Source of the DNA: Flavobacterium daejeonense DSM 17708
Lineage (GTDB): Bacteria; Bacteroidota; Bacteroidia; Flavobacteriales; Flavobacteriaceae
Reading direction: 5' to 3'
Assembly: GCF_000425425.1 (NCBI RefSeq)
Contig: NZ_AUDK01000001.1
Location: forward strand, 62,001 to 126,000
DNA: 64,000 nt
The notes below the pieces were generated by a model, which worked only from the letters and a program-made list of their open reading frames with translations, searched no databases and was not told the DNA's origin. The translations under genes were made by a program, and so were the position numbers. How positions within the stretch are numbered: position 1 is the first letter of the stretch; every line of letters starts with the position of its first letter. Of the stretch, positions 1 to 9,918 are shown in pieces.

Positions 1-644
1 TGTTTTCCCCAAACGGCAATATAATTTGCTCCTTTCTTGGTTCCGCAACCTTTGAAATAATTCACTCCGGTTACAAACTGTACTTTTTCGCCATTCAAAC
101 TAAAAGCTTCCACTTTAGCTTCTCTTTTCCCTGAAAATACCGTTACACGCACTTTGATATCTACCTTTTTCCCTTTGTAAGGCACACCTCTGGAAATCAT
201 TTCCATATAAGACGTATTCTCAGTTTTTCCCACGTGAGCCAAACGGTTCGTTACCGGATTTAGTGGAATTACTTTTTCTCCGTCCCAAAGACGCACTCCT
301 CCTAGACCAACAGTAGCTCCTACTTTATAATAATCGGCTCCCCATCCTTCTTTTTGTTGTTCCGGAGTTGGATACCAATGTGCGGCTTTCAACTCCAAAC
401 CTTTTTTGGCCTTATTATAAACATCAATAGCTACTTTATCACTAAAATAAATTCGCAATGCCATCCATTCATTCTCTACAGCTGGCCCATGATGTCCAAT
501 TGTACTGTATAAATCCCCGGATTCAGAACCAATATCCGTCAGGTAACTTATTTTATCAGCTTTCATATACAAACTCGCATCTGTATTGTTTTGCCCGAAA
601 CAAATGCCTCCCAACAGCAAAGCAGCCATAAATGATAATTTCAT
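1..644 (-). CDS. DUF4861-like secreted protein, C-terminus cut by window edge
   Basis: The frame is open from an ATG at 644 to the window edge, giving about 214 residues of a longer protein. The N-terminus is a Sec signal peptide ending near CFGQ. It is followed by a segment with GHHGPAVENEWMALRIYF and GVRLWDGEKVIPLNPV. This resembles DUF4861 proteins, beta-rich secreted proteins of Bacteroidota polysaccharide loci whose enzymatic role I cannot state. It is the last visible gene of the minus-strand run that holds the lyase-like protein and GH92, 81 bases beyond the former, so it may be co-transcribed. The family name is from memory of the motif pattern and is moderately sure; that the gene is real is nearly certain. 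Confidence 0.6.
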   Translation of the reverse strand, partial: MKLSFMAALLLGGICFGQNNTDASLYMKADKISYLTDIGSESGDLYSTIGHHGPAVENEWMALRIYFSDKVAIDVYNKAKKGLELKAAHWYPTPEQQKEGWGADYYKVGATVGLGGVRLWDGEKVIPLNPVTNRLAHVGKTENTSYMEMISRGVPYKGKKVDIKVRVTVFSGKREAKVEAFSLNGEKVQFVTGVNYFKGCGTKKGANYIAVWGK

Positions 645-725
645 AATTTCAATTATTTATAGATTAAACTTAATTTTCGTAAAATTAAGTAAACTTTCTG
701 CAATGCCCGAAGTTTTATTTTATAA

Positions 726-2507
726 TTAACCTATAGTCATTTTATGATGAAAAGGTGTAAATCCGGTAATATACACATGAACTCCGTCGGTACGCAAAGT
801 TCCCCTATGATAGGTATATTCTTCGCTATCTAAATTATTCACGTTTTGATGTTCGACTAAACCGGGGCCTATGTCAATTGTTTCGGTTTCCATGTTTGCT
901 TTGGCAAAACCTGATTTCAGGAAATAATTTCCTTTTTCTCCCAATGTTGCGCCTTCTATTTGAATTCCTTCTTTAAAACACATTTCGATTGTAATTTCTA
1001 CATTTGGCGGACCATCTACCTTAAAATCTAAATTTAATGCGCCATTATTCTCTTCAATTTCAATAACCGTCGTTTGTTTTTTCACATTACTCGCAATCCG
1101 GTGTTCAAAATCCATTTTGTTCCAAAATCGTCCGTCTTTCGATTCTGACAATTGATAATCGCCATCCGCTTTTTGAAACTCCGGTATCAGAGGTTGATAA
1201 TAATCGCCCTGTTTGGTTTCTCTCAAAATGTATTTGTTTCCCACTTTTTCAATGCCGTCACTACTGAAATAACCCATTCTAAAAAAGGAAGATGACATTC
1301 GCATGTATTTCAAAATGGCATCTCCTTTTCGGTACATCAGGAAATTTGGGTTTGATGATCTTCCTGATACAATCAGAACAGGTTTGTCGTTTCCGCCAAA
1401 AAGCGTTATCGATGTATTTCCACGTCGGATTCGGACTAAATTAGAAACCGCAAAAAATTCTTCAAAATCATTTTTAATCTTAGGCTTAAGCAAAATGGTC
1501 TGTTGCAATTCCGGATTGGTCATAAATTCTACCAAAGCATCCTGCTCAAAATCAGGAATATTTTCGATAAGATTGACCATATAAGTAAATTTTGGATTTT
1601 GAGTATGAATAGCCATATAACGGTATTGCAAGTAAAATTTAGACACCGTAATATTCATAAACTGATCTTGTCTTTTGGAATCTACCGTAACCAAATCGCC
1701 ATTAAGCTCGGTGTAATAGTAATAAGTCATTAAATTCTTTTGCACCACATCTAATAATTCCGGTTTATTCAGTAATCTTGCCATAGTGATAAAAGCCTTA
1801 TCAATTACTGCCGAATACACCCCGCTTCGTTCCGAATAATGACCGTCCTGATTAAGATAAATCCCTTCCGCCAGCCATTGGTTAATTCGGTCGATATATC
1901 GAACATCCGGATACAATGCATTGATATTTGTTAAAGCTGCACTAACTACCCAACGATGATTAGGAGTATGCACGCCCCCGGTAATCATGGCTTCTCCGGC
2001 ATTTTGAATAAACGTTTTCAGTTTACTTTTTACCGCAACTACATTCTTTTGTTTGTTTTCTTTTAAAACAGTGGCCGCAGCACAAACAGATTCCAACACA
2101 AAAGCCGTATCGGGTGGCGACTGTCTATTTCCTCCGGCATCAACGGTGCCGTCCGGATATTGACCTTTTAACAAAATAGCAGCCGACTGGTTCAAATAGT
2201 CAGCTACTTCTGCTGATTTATAAAATTGCGATTCCGGATGAGAAACAGCGGCCGACATCGTCGCTATAGCACCAGCCAAAGGACGAAAATTACTTAAACG
2301 CACACTGCTATCCAATGGGCCTTTTTGAAGTAATACTTTTACTTTGGCATCATTGTTCAAAAGCAGTTTTTTCATCAAATCGGTATCAATATTTACTACC
2401 GCAGCACTAAAAAATCCATCATTTGCAAAAACAGTGTCGCTAACCAAAGCACCCAGCAATGACAGACTTCCTAGTTTTAAAAATTCGCCACGACTAATCT
2501 TGTTCAT
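726..2507 (-). CDS. putative secreted polysaccharide lyase-like (alpha/alpha toroid) protein
   Basis: This 593-residue exported protein starts at the ATG at 2507, which has a purine-rich ribosome site (AAAAAGAG) and lies 10 bases after the GH92 stop. A longer frame to 2558 would overlap GH92 and push the signal peptide inward. The leader has SRGEFLK then a hydrophobic stretch, like a Tat signal that kept one arginine. The middle is helical, with GGVHTPNHRWVVSAAL near residue 180 and DGHYSERSGVYS near 230. These recall heparinase II/III-like and related lyases. The C-terminal third looks like a beta-sandwich. Catalysis is not proven: the Asn, His and Tyr residues in these motifs are only candidates. 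It could also be a non-catalytic relative. Confidence 0.5.
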   Translation of the reverse strand: MNKISRGEFLKLGSLSLLGALVSDTVFANDGFFSAAVVNIDTDLMKKLLLNNDAKVKVLLQKGPLDSSVRLSNFRPLAGAIATMSAAVSHPESQFYKSAEVADYLNQSAAILLKGQYPDGTVDAGGNRQSPPDTAFVLESVCAAATVLKENKQKNVVAVKSKLKTFIQNAGEAMITGGVHTPNHRWVVSAALTNINALYPDVRYIDRINQWLAEGIYLNQDGHYSERSGVYSAVIDKAFITMARLLNKPELLDVVQKNLMTYYYYTELNGDLVTVDSKRQDQFMNITVSKFYLQYRYMAIHTQNPKFTYMVNLIENIPDFEQDALVEFMTNPELQQTILLKPKIKNDFEEFFAVSNLVRIRRGNTSITLFGGNDKPVLIVSGRSSNPNFLMYRKGDAILKYMRMSSSFFRMGYFSSDGIEKVGNKYILRETKQGDYYQPLIPEFQKADGDYQLSESKDGRFWNKMDFEHRIASNVKKQTTVIEIEENNGALNLDFKVDGPPNVEITIEMCFKEGIQIEGATLGEKGNYFLKSGFAKANMETETIDIGPGLVEHQNVNNLDSEEYTYHRGTLRTDGVHVYITGFTPFHHKMTIG

Positions 2508-2517
2508 CTCTTTTTCA

Positions 2518-4836
2518 TTAATGATTCGACAATGAAAATGGTCTGTTTTCCTGAGCATTTCCCCAAGTTTTATTAGGTTGACTTCCCATTTTGAAATTCA
2601 ACTTCCCTCCGTTCATAACAGAAAAATGGTCTAAATAGGTTTTATCATATTCTACTCCGTTAAAACTTAATTTTTGAATATAATTATTCCCTGAAGAAGC
2701 TCCTTTAGCATTAATAATTAGCTTTTTACCATTTCCTAAACTCAGGGTAATTTTGTCAAAATGTGGTCCCGAAATCACATATTGTGGTACGGAAGGCGCC
2801 ACCGGATAAAAACCTAAAGCTGCAAAAACATACCAGGCCGACATTTGTCCGGCATCATCATTTCCGCTTAATCCGCCTACCGCATTGCTGTATTCCGTTT
2901 CCATAATTTTAGTAACCAATTCCTGTGTTTTCCATGACTGACCTGAATAATTATACAAAAACGGAATTTGGTGTCCCGGTTCATTTCCATGCCAATATTG
3001 TCCTGCGGCATGGAAACGATCCAGGTTGGCATTAAACCCATTCTCCCCTCCCATTAAATTCATCAATCCTTTGATATCCTGAGGGACATACCAGGTATAT
3101 TGGTACGGAGTTCCTTCGGTGATGTACGGTTTTCGGACAAACTTGTCAAAATCTTTCGTAAAAGTCCCATCCGCAAAACGACCTCTCACGCAGGAATCTG
3201 TTTCACTAAAAACATTTTTATAATTCAATGCTCTTTTTTTTAACAAATTAGCATGTAAAGTATCGCCTCGTTTGGCGGCAATTTGCGAAAGCGCAAAATC
3301 ATCAAAAGCATATTCCAAAGTTCTGGAAACCTGTTCTCCCTTATGAAAAGATTCTTTCACCTCATCTTCCAGCGGAACATAACCATATTTTAAATAAGAT
3401 TCTAAGGCACGACGCCCTTTCCCATTCACATAATCGGTGTGATTATCCGGAGAATGGAAGGCATTTTGCAATAAATATTGGTATTCTTTATCTGAAATTT
3501 CAATGTTATTTTTCAAATACGTATCGGCAATTGCCGCAATAGCATGGTCGCCAATCATCGCCGAAGTATAACTGTTCCAGCAGGGAAAAATAGGCAGCCA
3601 TCCGCCCTGTTCGGCCATTGCAAACAAACTTTTCATCATTTGTCCATTGGTTTCCGGAGTCAGCAAATTGAACAACGGAAGCGAAGAACGGTAAATATCC
3701 CACATCGAAAAATCGGTAAAATAATCCTGATTGCCACTGCTCTTCAATTGTGTGCCGCCATTGAAACTCACATAAGTTCCATCGACATCATTAAAGGTTC
3801 TTGGCTGTAAGTAGCTGTGATACATGGCCGTATAAAACTTTACTTTTGCATCCGCATTGGTTCCTTCTACTTTTACTTTGGAAAGCAAATTTTCCCAAGT
3901 TTCCTTCAAATTATCTTTTGCCTGAGCAAAATCTACGCCTTTAGTTTCCGCTTGCAGATTTTTACGGGCTTGTTCGATACTGGTAAAAGAAGTTCCAATT
4001 TTTGCCTCAATCGTTTCTCCTTTTTCGACCATAAAAGAAATGTAAGCCCCAATATTTTCCTGATTAGAAATTTGAGTATTTCCTGCAAGTATTTTTTCAT
4101 TTTGATAAACACCAAATCTGCCTGATTTTTTGCTTAATTGCACCACAAAATAGCCACTAAAACCGGTTTTTTCGCCCCAACCCTGATAAATTTTATGCAC
4201 CGGATTGTAACCGGTAATTTCATTTTTATCAGCATTAATTTGAACAAAACCTTCTCCTTCATCACTATTTGGATTCACAATAATATGTGCCTCACCGGAA
4301 TTTTCAAATGTAAACTGAAACAAACCGCAACGTTTGGTTGCCGTCATATTCACATCAATTGCATAATCGGCTAAAGTAACATGGTAATTATACGGACTTG
4401 CTTTTTCGGTATCGTGAGAAAAATGAGAAGCCCGATCGTCTGCCTGACATTTTAGTTTTCCCGAAATTGACATAATGGTCATACTTCCGTAATCCTGAAC
4501 ACAGGAACCACTGAGCCAATGACTGCCTCTAAAACCGGAAATTTTAGTATCGGTATAATAATAAGGCGCAATACATTTGGCTTCGGTTGCCTTAGTTTGC
4601 GGCGTCCAATTGGTCATTCCAAATGGAACGGTTACATAAGGCACCACCTGAGCATTATTCTCTTTTTCATCTTCTCCATGTTGTAAAGCGCTCACCGTTG
4701 TTGATGGCGCCGTCCCAATTAAAGGATTGACCAAATTGGCATAATCGCTTTTTTTAGGTTTTACGGAACAGGAAAGACTAAATACTACAAGCGAAACGAT
4801 TAGTGAGCTGTAATTTAATAAACGGAAAAAATCCAT
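2518..4836 (-). CDS. GH92 alpha-mannosidase lipoprotein
   Basis: This 772-residue protein belongs to glycoside hydrolase family 92, calcium-dependent exo-alpha-mannosidases that trim N-glycans, yeast mannan and related glycans. The N-terminus is a lipoprotein signal with Cys23 (FSLSC), so it should be anchored in an outer or periplasmic membrane leaflet. Family landmarks are VNPLIGTAPSTTVSA after the signal, GFRGSHWLSGSCVQDYG near residue 100, GNEPGHQIPFLYNY near 615 and GNDDAGQMSAWYVF near 655; the last two carry the acid Glu and the Asp pair. Length is normal for the family. It is followed at 10 bases by the lyase-like gene and preceded by a 419-base gap that separates it from the susCD pair. 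The linkage specificity cannot be read from sequence. Confidence 0.93.
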   Translation of the reverse strand: MDFFRLLNYSSLIVSLVVFSLSCSVKPKKSDYANLVNPLIGTAPSTTVSALQHGEDEKENNAQVVPYVTVPFGMTNWTPQTKATEAKCIAPYYYTDTKISGFRGSHWLSGSCVQDYGSMTIMSISGKLKCQADDRASHFSHDTEKASPYNYHVTLADYAIDVNMTATKRCGLFQFTFENSGEAHIIVNPNSDEGEGFVQINADKNEITGYNPVHKIYQGWGEKTGFSGYFVVQLSKKSGRFGVYQNEKILAGNTQISNQENIGAYISFMVEKGETIEAKIGTSFTSIEQARKNLQAETKGVDFAQAKDNLKETWENLLSKVKVEGTNADAKVKFYTAMYHSYLQPRTFNDVDGTYVSFNGGTQLKSSGNQDYFTDFSMWDIYRSSLPLFNLLTPETNGQMMKSLFAMAEQGGWLPIFPCWNSYTSAMIGDHAIAAIADTYLKNNIEISDKEYQYLLQNAFHSPDNHTDYVNGKGRRALESYLKYGYVPLEDEVKESFHKGEQVSRTLEYAFDDFALSQIAAKRGDTLHANLLKKRALNYKNVFSETDSCVRGRFADGTFTKDFDKFVRKPYITEGTPYQYTWYVPQDIKGLMNLMGGENGFNANLDRFHAAGQYWHGNEPGHQIPFLYNYSGQSWKTQELVTKIMETEYSNAVGGLSGNDDAGQMSAWYVFAALGFYPVAPSVPQYVISGPHFDKITLSLGNGKKLIINAKGASSGNNYIQKLSFNGVEYDKTYLDHFSVMNGGKLNFKMGSQPNKTWGNAQENRPFSLSNH

Positions 4837-5255
4837 ATTTTTATATTTTGTATGATGCCAAATAGTGATTTTAAAACACCAAGTCGCTATTTGTCAAAAT
4901 GAATTGCAACTTTAAGATTCTATTTTGTGGTTTTGATTTGTATAAAAAAAATTTCGAATGAGATAAAAAAATCCTGTACCCAACCGAAATAGATTAAACG
5001 GATAGAAGTTTCTTTTTTACGCTTTTTTAAACAGTTGGATTTTTTATTATAAACACAAAAATGCAACTATTGAAACAGCCCCGGAATAATTCTAAAAAAA
5101 TAATCTAAATCAGAAAGTGTGTAATAGGGATTAAATCAAAAAAGAAAGATTTTTTTAAGAAGAAAAGAGAAGAAGACTCTAGCTTCTTCTCCTTTCAAAG
5201 GCAAATAAATCACCAACCAACTTAACAATCAAATAATAAATAAACTAACTTAATC
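4837..5255. other. intergenic gap between susD and GH92 genes
   Basis: This 419-base AT-rich stretch has no credible gene. Its right part carries the hairpin at 5167-5191 that probably ends the susCD transcript. The left part must hold any promoter for the GH92 gene, but I found no clean TAnnTTTG box there on the minus strand. Confidence 0.6.
5161..5200 (-). terminator. hairpin terminator after susD
   Basis: GAGAAGAAG (5167-5175) pairs perfectly with CTTCTTCTC (5183-5191) around a 7-base loop. On the minus strand it is followed by TTTTCTTCTT. It lies about 60 bases past the susD stop, so it probably ends or attenuates the susCD message before the GH92 gene. Confidence 0.65.
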
Positions 5256-6872
5256 TTAATTTACATAATCGGGATTTTGAACTAATACAGGGTTTAATAC
5301 CAATGCACTGGTCGGGATTGGGAAAACGCGACGTTTAACATCTGAATCAGTTTTGAATCCCCATTGTCCTTCAAATTTTCCAAATCGAATCATATCATTT
5401 CTATGCCAACCTTCCCAAGCAAATTCACGACATCTTTCTCCATATAAATCTTCTAAAGTTACGCTAGACCATGGTGTTGATGTTGAGCGTTTAGAACGAA
5501 TACTATTCACTAATGAAAGTGGTGTATCTCCTAAAGTAGCAGCTCCTCCTCGAAGAATTGCTTCAGCTTTCATTAAGATTACATCAGAATATCTTAAAAA
5601 TGGCACATCATTATTTTGATTTCTATTAATTGAAGAGGCATCAGGATAAAATTTAATATTTCTGTATCCAATATTCCAGGCAATTTCATCATTTCCTAAA
5701 TCAAGACCTTTAACATTAGCCATACTTCCTCTATAAGTTATTTCTTTGCTCAATTCTACTTGGTAAGTATAAGAATCACCACCATCTGAACCAGTATAAT
5801 ATTCATCATAACCTTTTTTAGTAGTGGTAACCATTACAGGGGTAACTCCGTCTGCTAAATATTGTTTACCTGTTAACCATTGTTTGTTACGAATGTCATT
5901 AGGATCATTTTCAAAATGAGCGTAAAACTCCGGCAGGGTACTTCGAGGTGCACTTGGTCTAAATGGTAGCCCAAATCTAGCTTGTAAAGAGCGAGGCACA
6001 TCGTAACGGGCATGATACATTAATCCGCCACCACCAACAGCCGGATCATAAGGAACTGCAAAAATAAATTCCTTCATTTGTGGTCCGTTGGTAGGATAAA
6101 ACATTTGAAGATAAGTATCTCTTGCTTCAATATTATATAATCCGGAATTAATGACCTGATCACAAGCTGCAATACAATCGTTATTACGTTGTGTACCTGT
6201 ATAAACCTCCGCATTTAAATAAATCTTAGCTAATAAAGCATTAGCTGTTTGCTTATTTGGTCTTCCATAAGTCGTTACTCCAGAAGCCGGATTTAAATTA
6301 GGGATTGCTTCTTTTAATTCTTTTTCAATAAAATTGAATACTTCTGTTCTACTTGATTTAGCATGAGAAGAAAAATCGCCATAAACTGTATCCAGAGGTA
6401 CATCTCCATAATTATCCATCATCATAAAATAAGAAATAGCACGCATGGTTTTCAATTCAGCTATTAAAGTCGATTTTTCCGTTCCAGCCGGCATCGCTTG
6501 TTCTAAAATTGAAATAGCCTGATTACTTTTCCCTATAACAGTAGATGACCATCCCCAAATAGCACCTGAATTGTCCGGCGTCCAATCATGGAAATGATAC
6601 GTAAGATAGTTTCTGTTATCTAACCAGTTTCCACCTCTTGCTGGCAAAATAGACTCATCTGTAGTTAAAGATTGCGTCCACCACCAAGCGAATGAAAAAT
6701 CTCCTCGGAAAGCCACATAAACCGGTCCGGCAGTTTGAATAAATTGTGTCGAATTTTGTGGAAATACATCAGGTGTTAACTGTGTTGTAATTGGCACATC
6801 TAAATTCTCGCAGGACTCAAACATGCTAATAGCCAGTACTGAAAGCCCTAAATATTTTATTATCTTTTTCAT
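5256..6872 (-). CDS. SusD-like outer-membrane glycan-binding lipoprotein (RagB/SusD family)
   Basis: This 538-residue lipoprotein is the surface lid of a SusCD importer and binds the oligosaccharide before TonB-dependent uptake. I chose the ATG at 6872 (MKKIIKYLG); 15 extra codons upstream give no sensible signal peptide. The lipobox is slightly unusual, FESC with Cys21. SusD features include YGDVPLDT near residue 140 and RYSDVILMKAEAILRGG about 70 residues before the end, with the ending RRVFPIPTSALVLNPVLVQNP typical of the family. It follows its SusC gene by 31 bases on the same strand. The ligand cannot be read from sequence. Confidence 0.93.
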   Translation of the reverse strand: MKKIIKYLGLSVLAISMFESCENLDVPITTQLTPDVFPQNSTQFIQTAGPVYVAFRGDFSFAWWWTQSLTTDESILPARGGNWLDNRNYLTYHFHDWTPDNSGAIWGWSSTVIGKSNQAISILEQAMPAGTEKSTLIAELKTMRAISYFMMMDNYGDVPLDTVYGDFSSHAKSSRTEVFNFIEKELKEAIPNLNPASGVTTYGRPNKQTANALLAKIYLNAEVYTGTQRNNDCIAACDQVINSGLYNIEARDTYLQMFYPTNGPQMKEFIFAVPYDPAVGGGGLMYHARYDVPRSLQARFGLPFRPSAPRSTLPEFYAHFENDPNDIRNKQWLTGKQYLADGVTPVMVTTTKKGYDEYYTGSDGGDSYTYQVELSKEITYRGSMANVKGLDLGNDEIAWNIGYRNIKFYPDASSINRNQNNDVPFLRYSDVILMKAEAILRGGAATLGDTPLSLVNSIRSKRSTSTPWSSVTLEDLYGERCREFAWEGWHRNDMIRFGKFEGQWGFKTDSDVKRRVFPIPTSALVLNPVLVQNPDYVN

Positions 6873-6903
6873 AATATTTACAATTATTAGAATTATTATT
6901 TCT

Positions 6904-9900
6904 TTAGAATACCACATTAAAACCTAACAAGAACGATCTGGTTTTTGGATAAAAATTATTTGAATCTACACCAGGCGCGGTACCTCCTTGCTCTACCTCC
7001 GGATCAATTCCGCTGTATTTTGTAATTACAAATAGATTATTTACAGTAGTATACATACGGAAACTCTTAATAAACTTGCTTATGTTTTTTAAGTTGTATC
7101 CAAGAGTTGCATTATCTAATCGAATATAACTACCATCTTCTATAAAGCGTGAAGAATAACGATATGAATTAAAATCATTTGGCGATTCGTTTTGTACATC
7201 CACCAAAATATTAGTCGTCATTGCTGTAGTCGGTCTAAATAAATCAGCTCGGGTAGCATTAAAAATTTTATTTCCAAATACTCCTCTAAAGAAAACACTT
7301 AAATCAAAGTTTTTATATTGGAAATTATTTGACCATCCTAATAACACTTTTGGCTGAGCACTTCCCACATAATGATAATCAACACCATTTAATGGCGTAG
7401 TAGTTAAATTCCCACCTTTGTCATAATATTGAGAAACTCCATTAGCATCTTTTCCTGCATAATCAAGTGTAAAAAATTGTCCAAGTGGTTTACCTTCTTT
7501 TAAAATTTGTAAAGTAGCTCCGGTTTGTCCAGCACCATCAGGTTGTACTCTTCGGATAGAATCTCCTCCAATAAAGAATGGGTTTGTTAATTTTACAATT
7601 TTATTTTTGTTACTAGCAATATTTAAATTAGTTGACCAATTGAAATTAGCTGTTTTAACAGGTGTAGCTCCTAAAGCAATTTCAATCCCTTTATTCGACA
7701 TAATACCTCCATTAGCCACAATAGAACCAACAGGAACCAACACTGGGTTTACCTGGTAATTGAAAATCATATCGGTTGTTTTCTTGTCGTAAACATCAAC
7801 CGAAGCTGTAATTGCTCCTTTTAACAAGGAAACATCTAGACCAAGGTTTGTTGTAGCTGTTTTTTCCCATTTCAAATCCGGATTAGCAGCCTGTATTGGA
7901 CCGTAAGCACCTATTTGTTGTCCATTATAATAGAAAGTTCCTGCACTTCCAGAAATGAATTGAGCCGTATATGCATTGAATCCTGAAGAGTTTCCTGTTA
8001 CACCATAACTGGCACGAAGTTTCAAGTCGCTGAAAACATTTTGATCTTGCATGAAGTTTTCCTTGTCAATTCTCCATGCTCCACCAACAGAAGGAAAATA
8101 CCCCCATCTGTTATTAGCACCAAATACAGAACCTCCGTCTCTTCTTACTGTACCTTGTAAAAGATACTTGTCATTAAAATTATAATTCAAACGTGCAAAC
8201 TGAGAAATCAAACGTGTTTTTTGATAAGCTTGACTATCCCCGAAATTTACTACATAACCACTAACTGAAGTATAATTACTTAAAGCCAAGTTGTTATATC
8301 CTACGTTATCAACCGGAAAATTAGTTGAAGTTGCCTGAAAACCATCTCCTAAAGTGTTTTCCTGCCATGAATACCCTAAAACTGCTTTAATTTTATGATT
8401 TCCTATTTCTTTATCCCAATTTAAGAAGCTCTCAACAATATTGTTGGTATTTTCATAATAATTTCTTAATGCTGAACCATTTACACCAAAATTAACTAAT
8501 GTTTTTGTTAGCGGTGGATCAGGATTATTATAGAAATTAGCACTATTATATTGTGAATAATAGCTATCATAAAACTCTCCGTGAGAAGTACTTAATTTTT
8601 GATGTGCGATATTTAAATTATAGGTAAACCCAAAAGGAAGTTTTACTTCAGTTGTAAAATTACCAATAAGGTTACTCGTTTTAGTTTCATCAGTTCCGTG
8701 ATCAATCAAAGCCACCGGATTAAAATATCCTGTACTGGCAAAATTTTCAAAAAAAGTTCCATCTTCATTTCTAACTGGAGAAACAGGTAAATGATTTACA
8801 GCTTGTAAAAGAACGGTATTACGTTGTGGTACATTTTCATACTTACTAACAGAATTAGTAACATTTAAACCAAATTTAACCTTATCATTAAAAGCAAATT
8901 GCTCTACAGACAAGCGTGCAATTACACGTCCAAAATCACTTTTCTTAAGAATACCTTCTCTTTTAATTGAAGTTAAACTTGCAGAATAAGTACTTTTTTC
9001 ACCTCCACCACTTATTGATAAGTTATGACTACTTGAAAGAGCTCCGGATCTTAAAATTGCTTTTTGCCAATTTGTATTTGCTCCTTTATCATTTTCTGGC
9101 GTGAAGTTTAGGTTATTTTTGGTTGTAAATGCTCTTAATTGTGTGGCATTCATCATATCCAATTGATTGGAAACATTTTCAATACCAAAATAACTGTTGT
9201 AAGCAATTTGAGTTCTTTCCTTGCTACCTTTTTTGGTAGTTACCATAATAACTCCATTAGCAGCTCTATTACCATAGATTGCTGTAGCTGCAGCATCTTT
9301 TAATACATCAATTGTTGCAATGTCATCTGGAGAAATCATAGAAATATCAACTCCGGGAATTCCATCCACTACATAAAAAGGTCCCTGAGAACTATTCAAA
9401 GTAGAAACACCGCGCATCACAACTGATGCTTTTCTTGTTGGATCACCGCTAGAAGAAATATTTAAACCCGCAACCTTACCTTGTAACAACTGTCCAACAT
9501 CACTAATTGCACCTTTATTCATATCTTCCGCTTTAACAGAAGTAACAGAAGTCGTTAAATTTTTTCGAGACCCTTTACCATATCCTACAACTACAACCTG
9601 TTCCAGATTATTAGCACCTGATGCTAATTTAATTGTCAAATTAGATTTAGATCCGCTTAATTTTACAGTTTGATCTGCAAAACCTACAAAGGAAACTACA
9701 ATAACAGCATTTGGCTTAGAAACATCAATTCTGAATTTCCCATCAAAATCCGTCATTACCCCATTTTTCGTTCCGCTTTCTATAACATTAGCTCCTGGCA
9801 AGGGCAAATTTTGGTCATCAACTACCTTACCAGACACCTGCGTTTTTTGCGCCCACGAATTAATTGAAAACGCTATCAGAAAAAATAACGCCAATAATTT

Positions 9901-9918
9901 GAATTTGGTTTTTTTCAT
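6904..9918 (-). CDS. SusC-like TonB-dependent outer-membrane transporter
   Basis: This 1004-residue protein is a TonB-dependent receptor of the SusC/RagA type, which imports oligosaccharides across the outer membrane with its SusD partner. After a Sec signal peptide (ending NSWAQ) comes a carboxypeptidase-like regulatory domain (VSGKVVDDQNLPLPGANV, DFDGKFRI, FVGFADQTV). The TonB-box region EQVVVVGYG is near residue 107, and the plug domain has GKVAGLNISSSGDP, YVVDGIPG and DAAATAIYGNRAANGVIMV. The remainder is a 22-strand beta-barrel by family. It is first in the susCD pair, and its upstream region is shared with the divergent inositol oxygenase gene. Confidence 0.95.
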   Translation of the reverse strand: MKKTKFKLLALFFLIAFSINSWAQKTQVSGKVVDDQNLPLPGANVIESGTKNGVMTDFDGKFRIDVSKPNAVIVVSFVGFADQTVKLSGSKSNLTIKLASGANNLEQVVVVGYGKGSRKNLTTSVTSVKAEDMNKGAISDVGQLLQGKVAGLNISSSGDPTRKASVVMRGVSTLNSSQGPFYVVDGIPGVDISMISPDDIATIDVLKDAAATAIYGNRAANGVIMVTTKKGSKERTQIAYNSYFGIENVSNQLDMMNATQLRAFTTKNNLNFTPENDKGANTNWQKAILRSGALSSSHNLSISGGGEKSTYSASLTSIKREGILKKSDFGRVIARLSVEQFAFNDKVKFGLNVTNSVSKYENVPQRNTVLLQAVNHLPVSPVRNEDGTFFENFASTGYFNPVALIDHGTDETKTSNLIGNFTTEVKLPFGFTYNLNIAHQKLSTSHGEFYDSYYSQYNSANFYNNPDPPLTKTLVNFGVNGSALRNYYENTNNIVESFLNWDKEIGNHKIKAVLGYSWQENTLGDGFQATSTNFPVDNVGYNNLALSNYTSVSGYVVNFGDSQAYQKTRLISQFARLNYNFNDKYLLQGTVRRDGGSVFGANNRWGYFPSVGGAWRIDKENFMQDQNVFSDLKLRASYGVTGNSSGFNAYTAQFISGSAGTFYYNGQQIGAYGPIQAANPDLKWEKTATTNLGLDVSLLKGAITASVDVYDKKTTDMIFNYQVNPVLVPVGSIVANGGIMSNKGIEIALGATPVKTANFNWSTNLNIASNKNKIVKLTNPFFIGGDSIRRVQPDGAGQTGATLQILKEGKPLGQFFTLDYAGKDANGVSQYYDKGGNLTTTPLNGVDYHYVGSAQPKVLLGWSNNFQYKNFDLSVFFRGVFGNKIFNATRADLFRPTTAMTTNILVDVQNESPNDFNSYRYSSRFIEDGSYIRLDNATLGYNLKNISKFIKSFRMYTTVNNLFVITKYSGIDPEVEQGGTAPGVDSNNFYPKTRSFLLGFNVVF

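Noticed and set aside
1303..1584. Short frame opposite the lyase-like gene
   Set aside because: It lies fully inside a longer real gene on the other strand, has no ribosome site and shows no family. The other short antisense frames across the window were dropped for the same reason.
2508..2558. Longer start for the lyase-like gene
   Set aside because: It would overlap the GH92 stop and place the leader 17 residues inside, which no export signal would allow.
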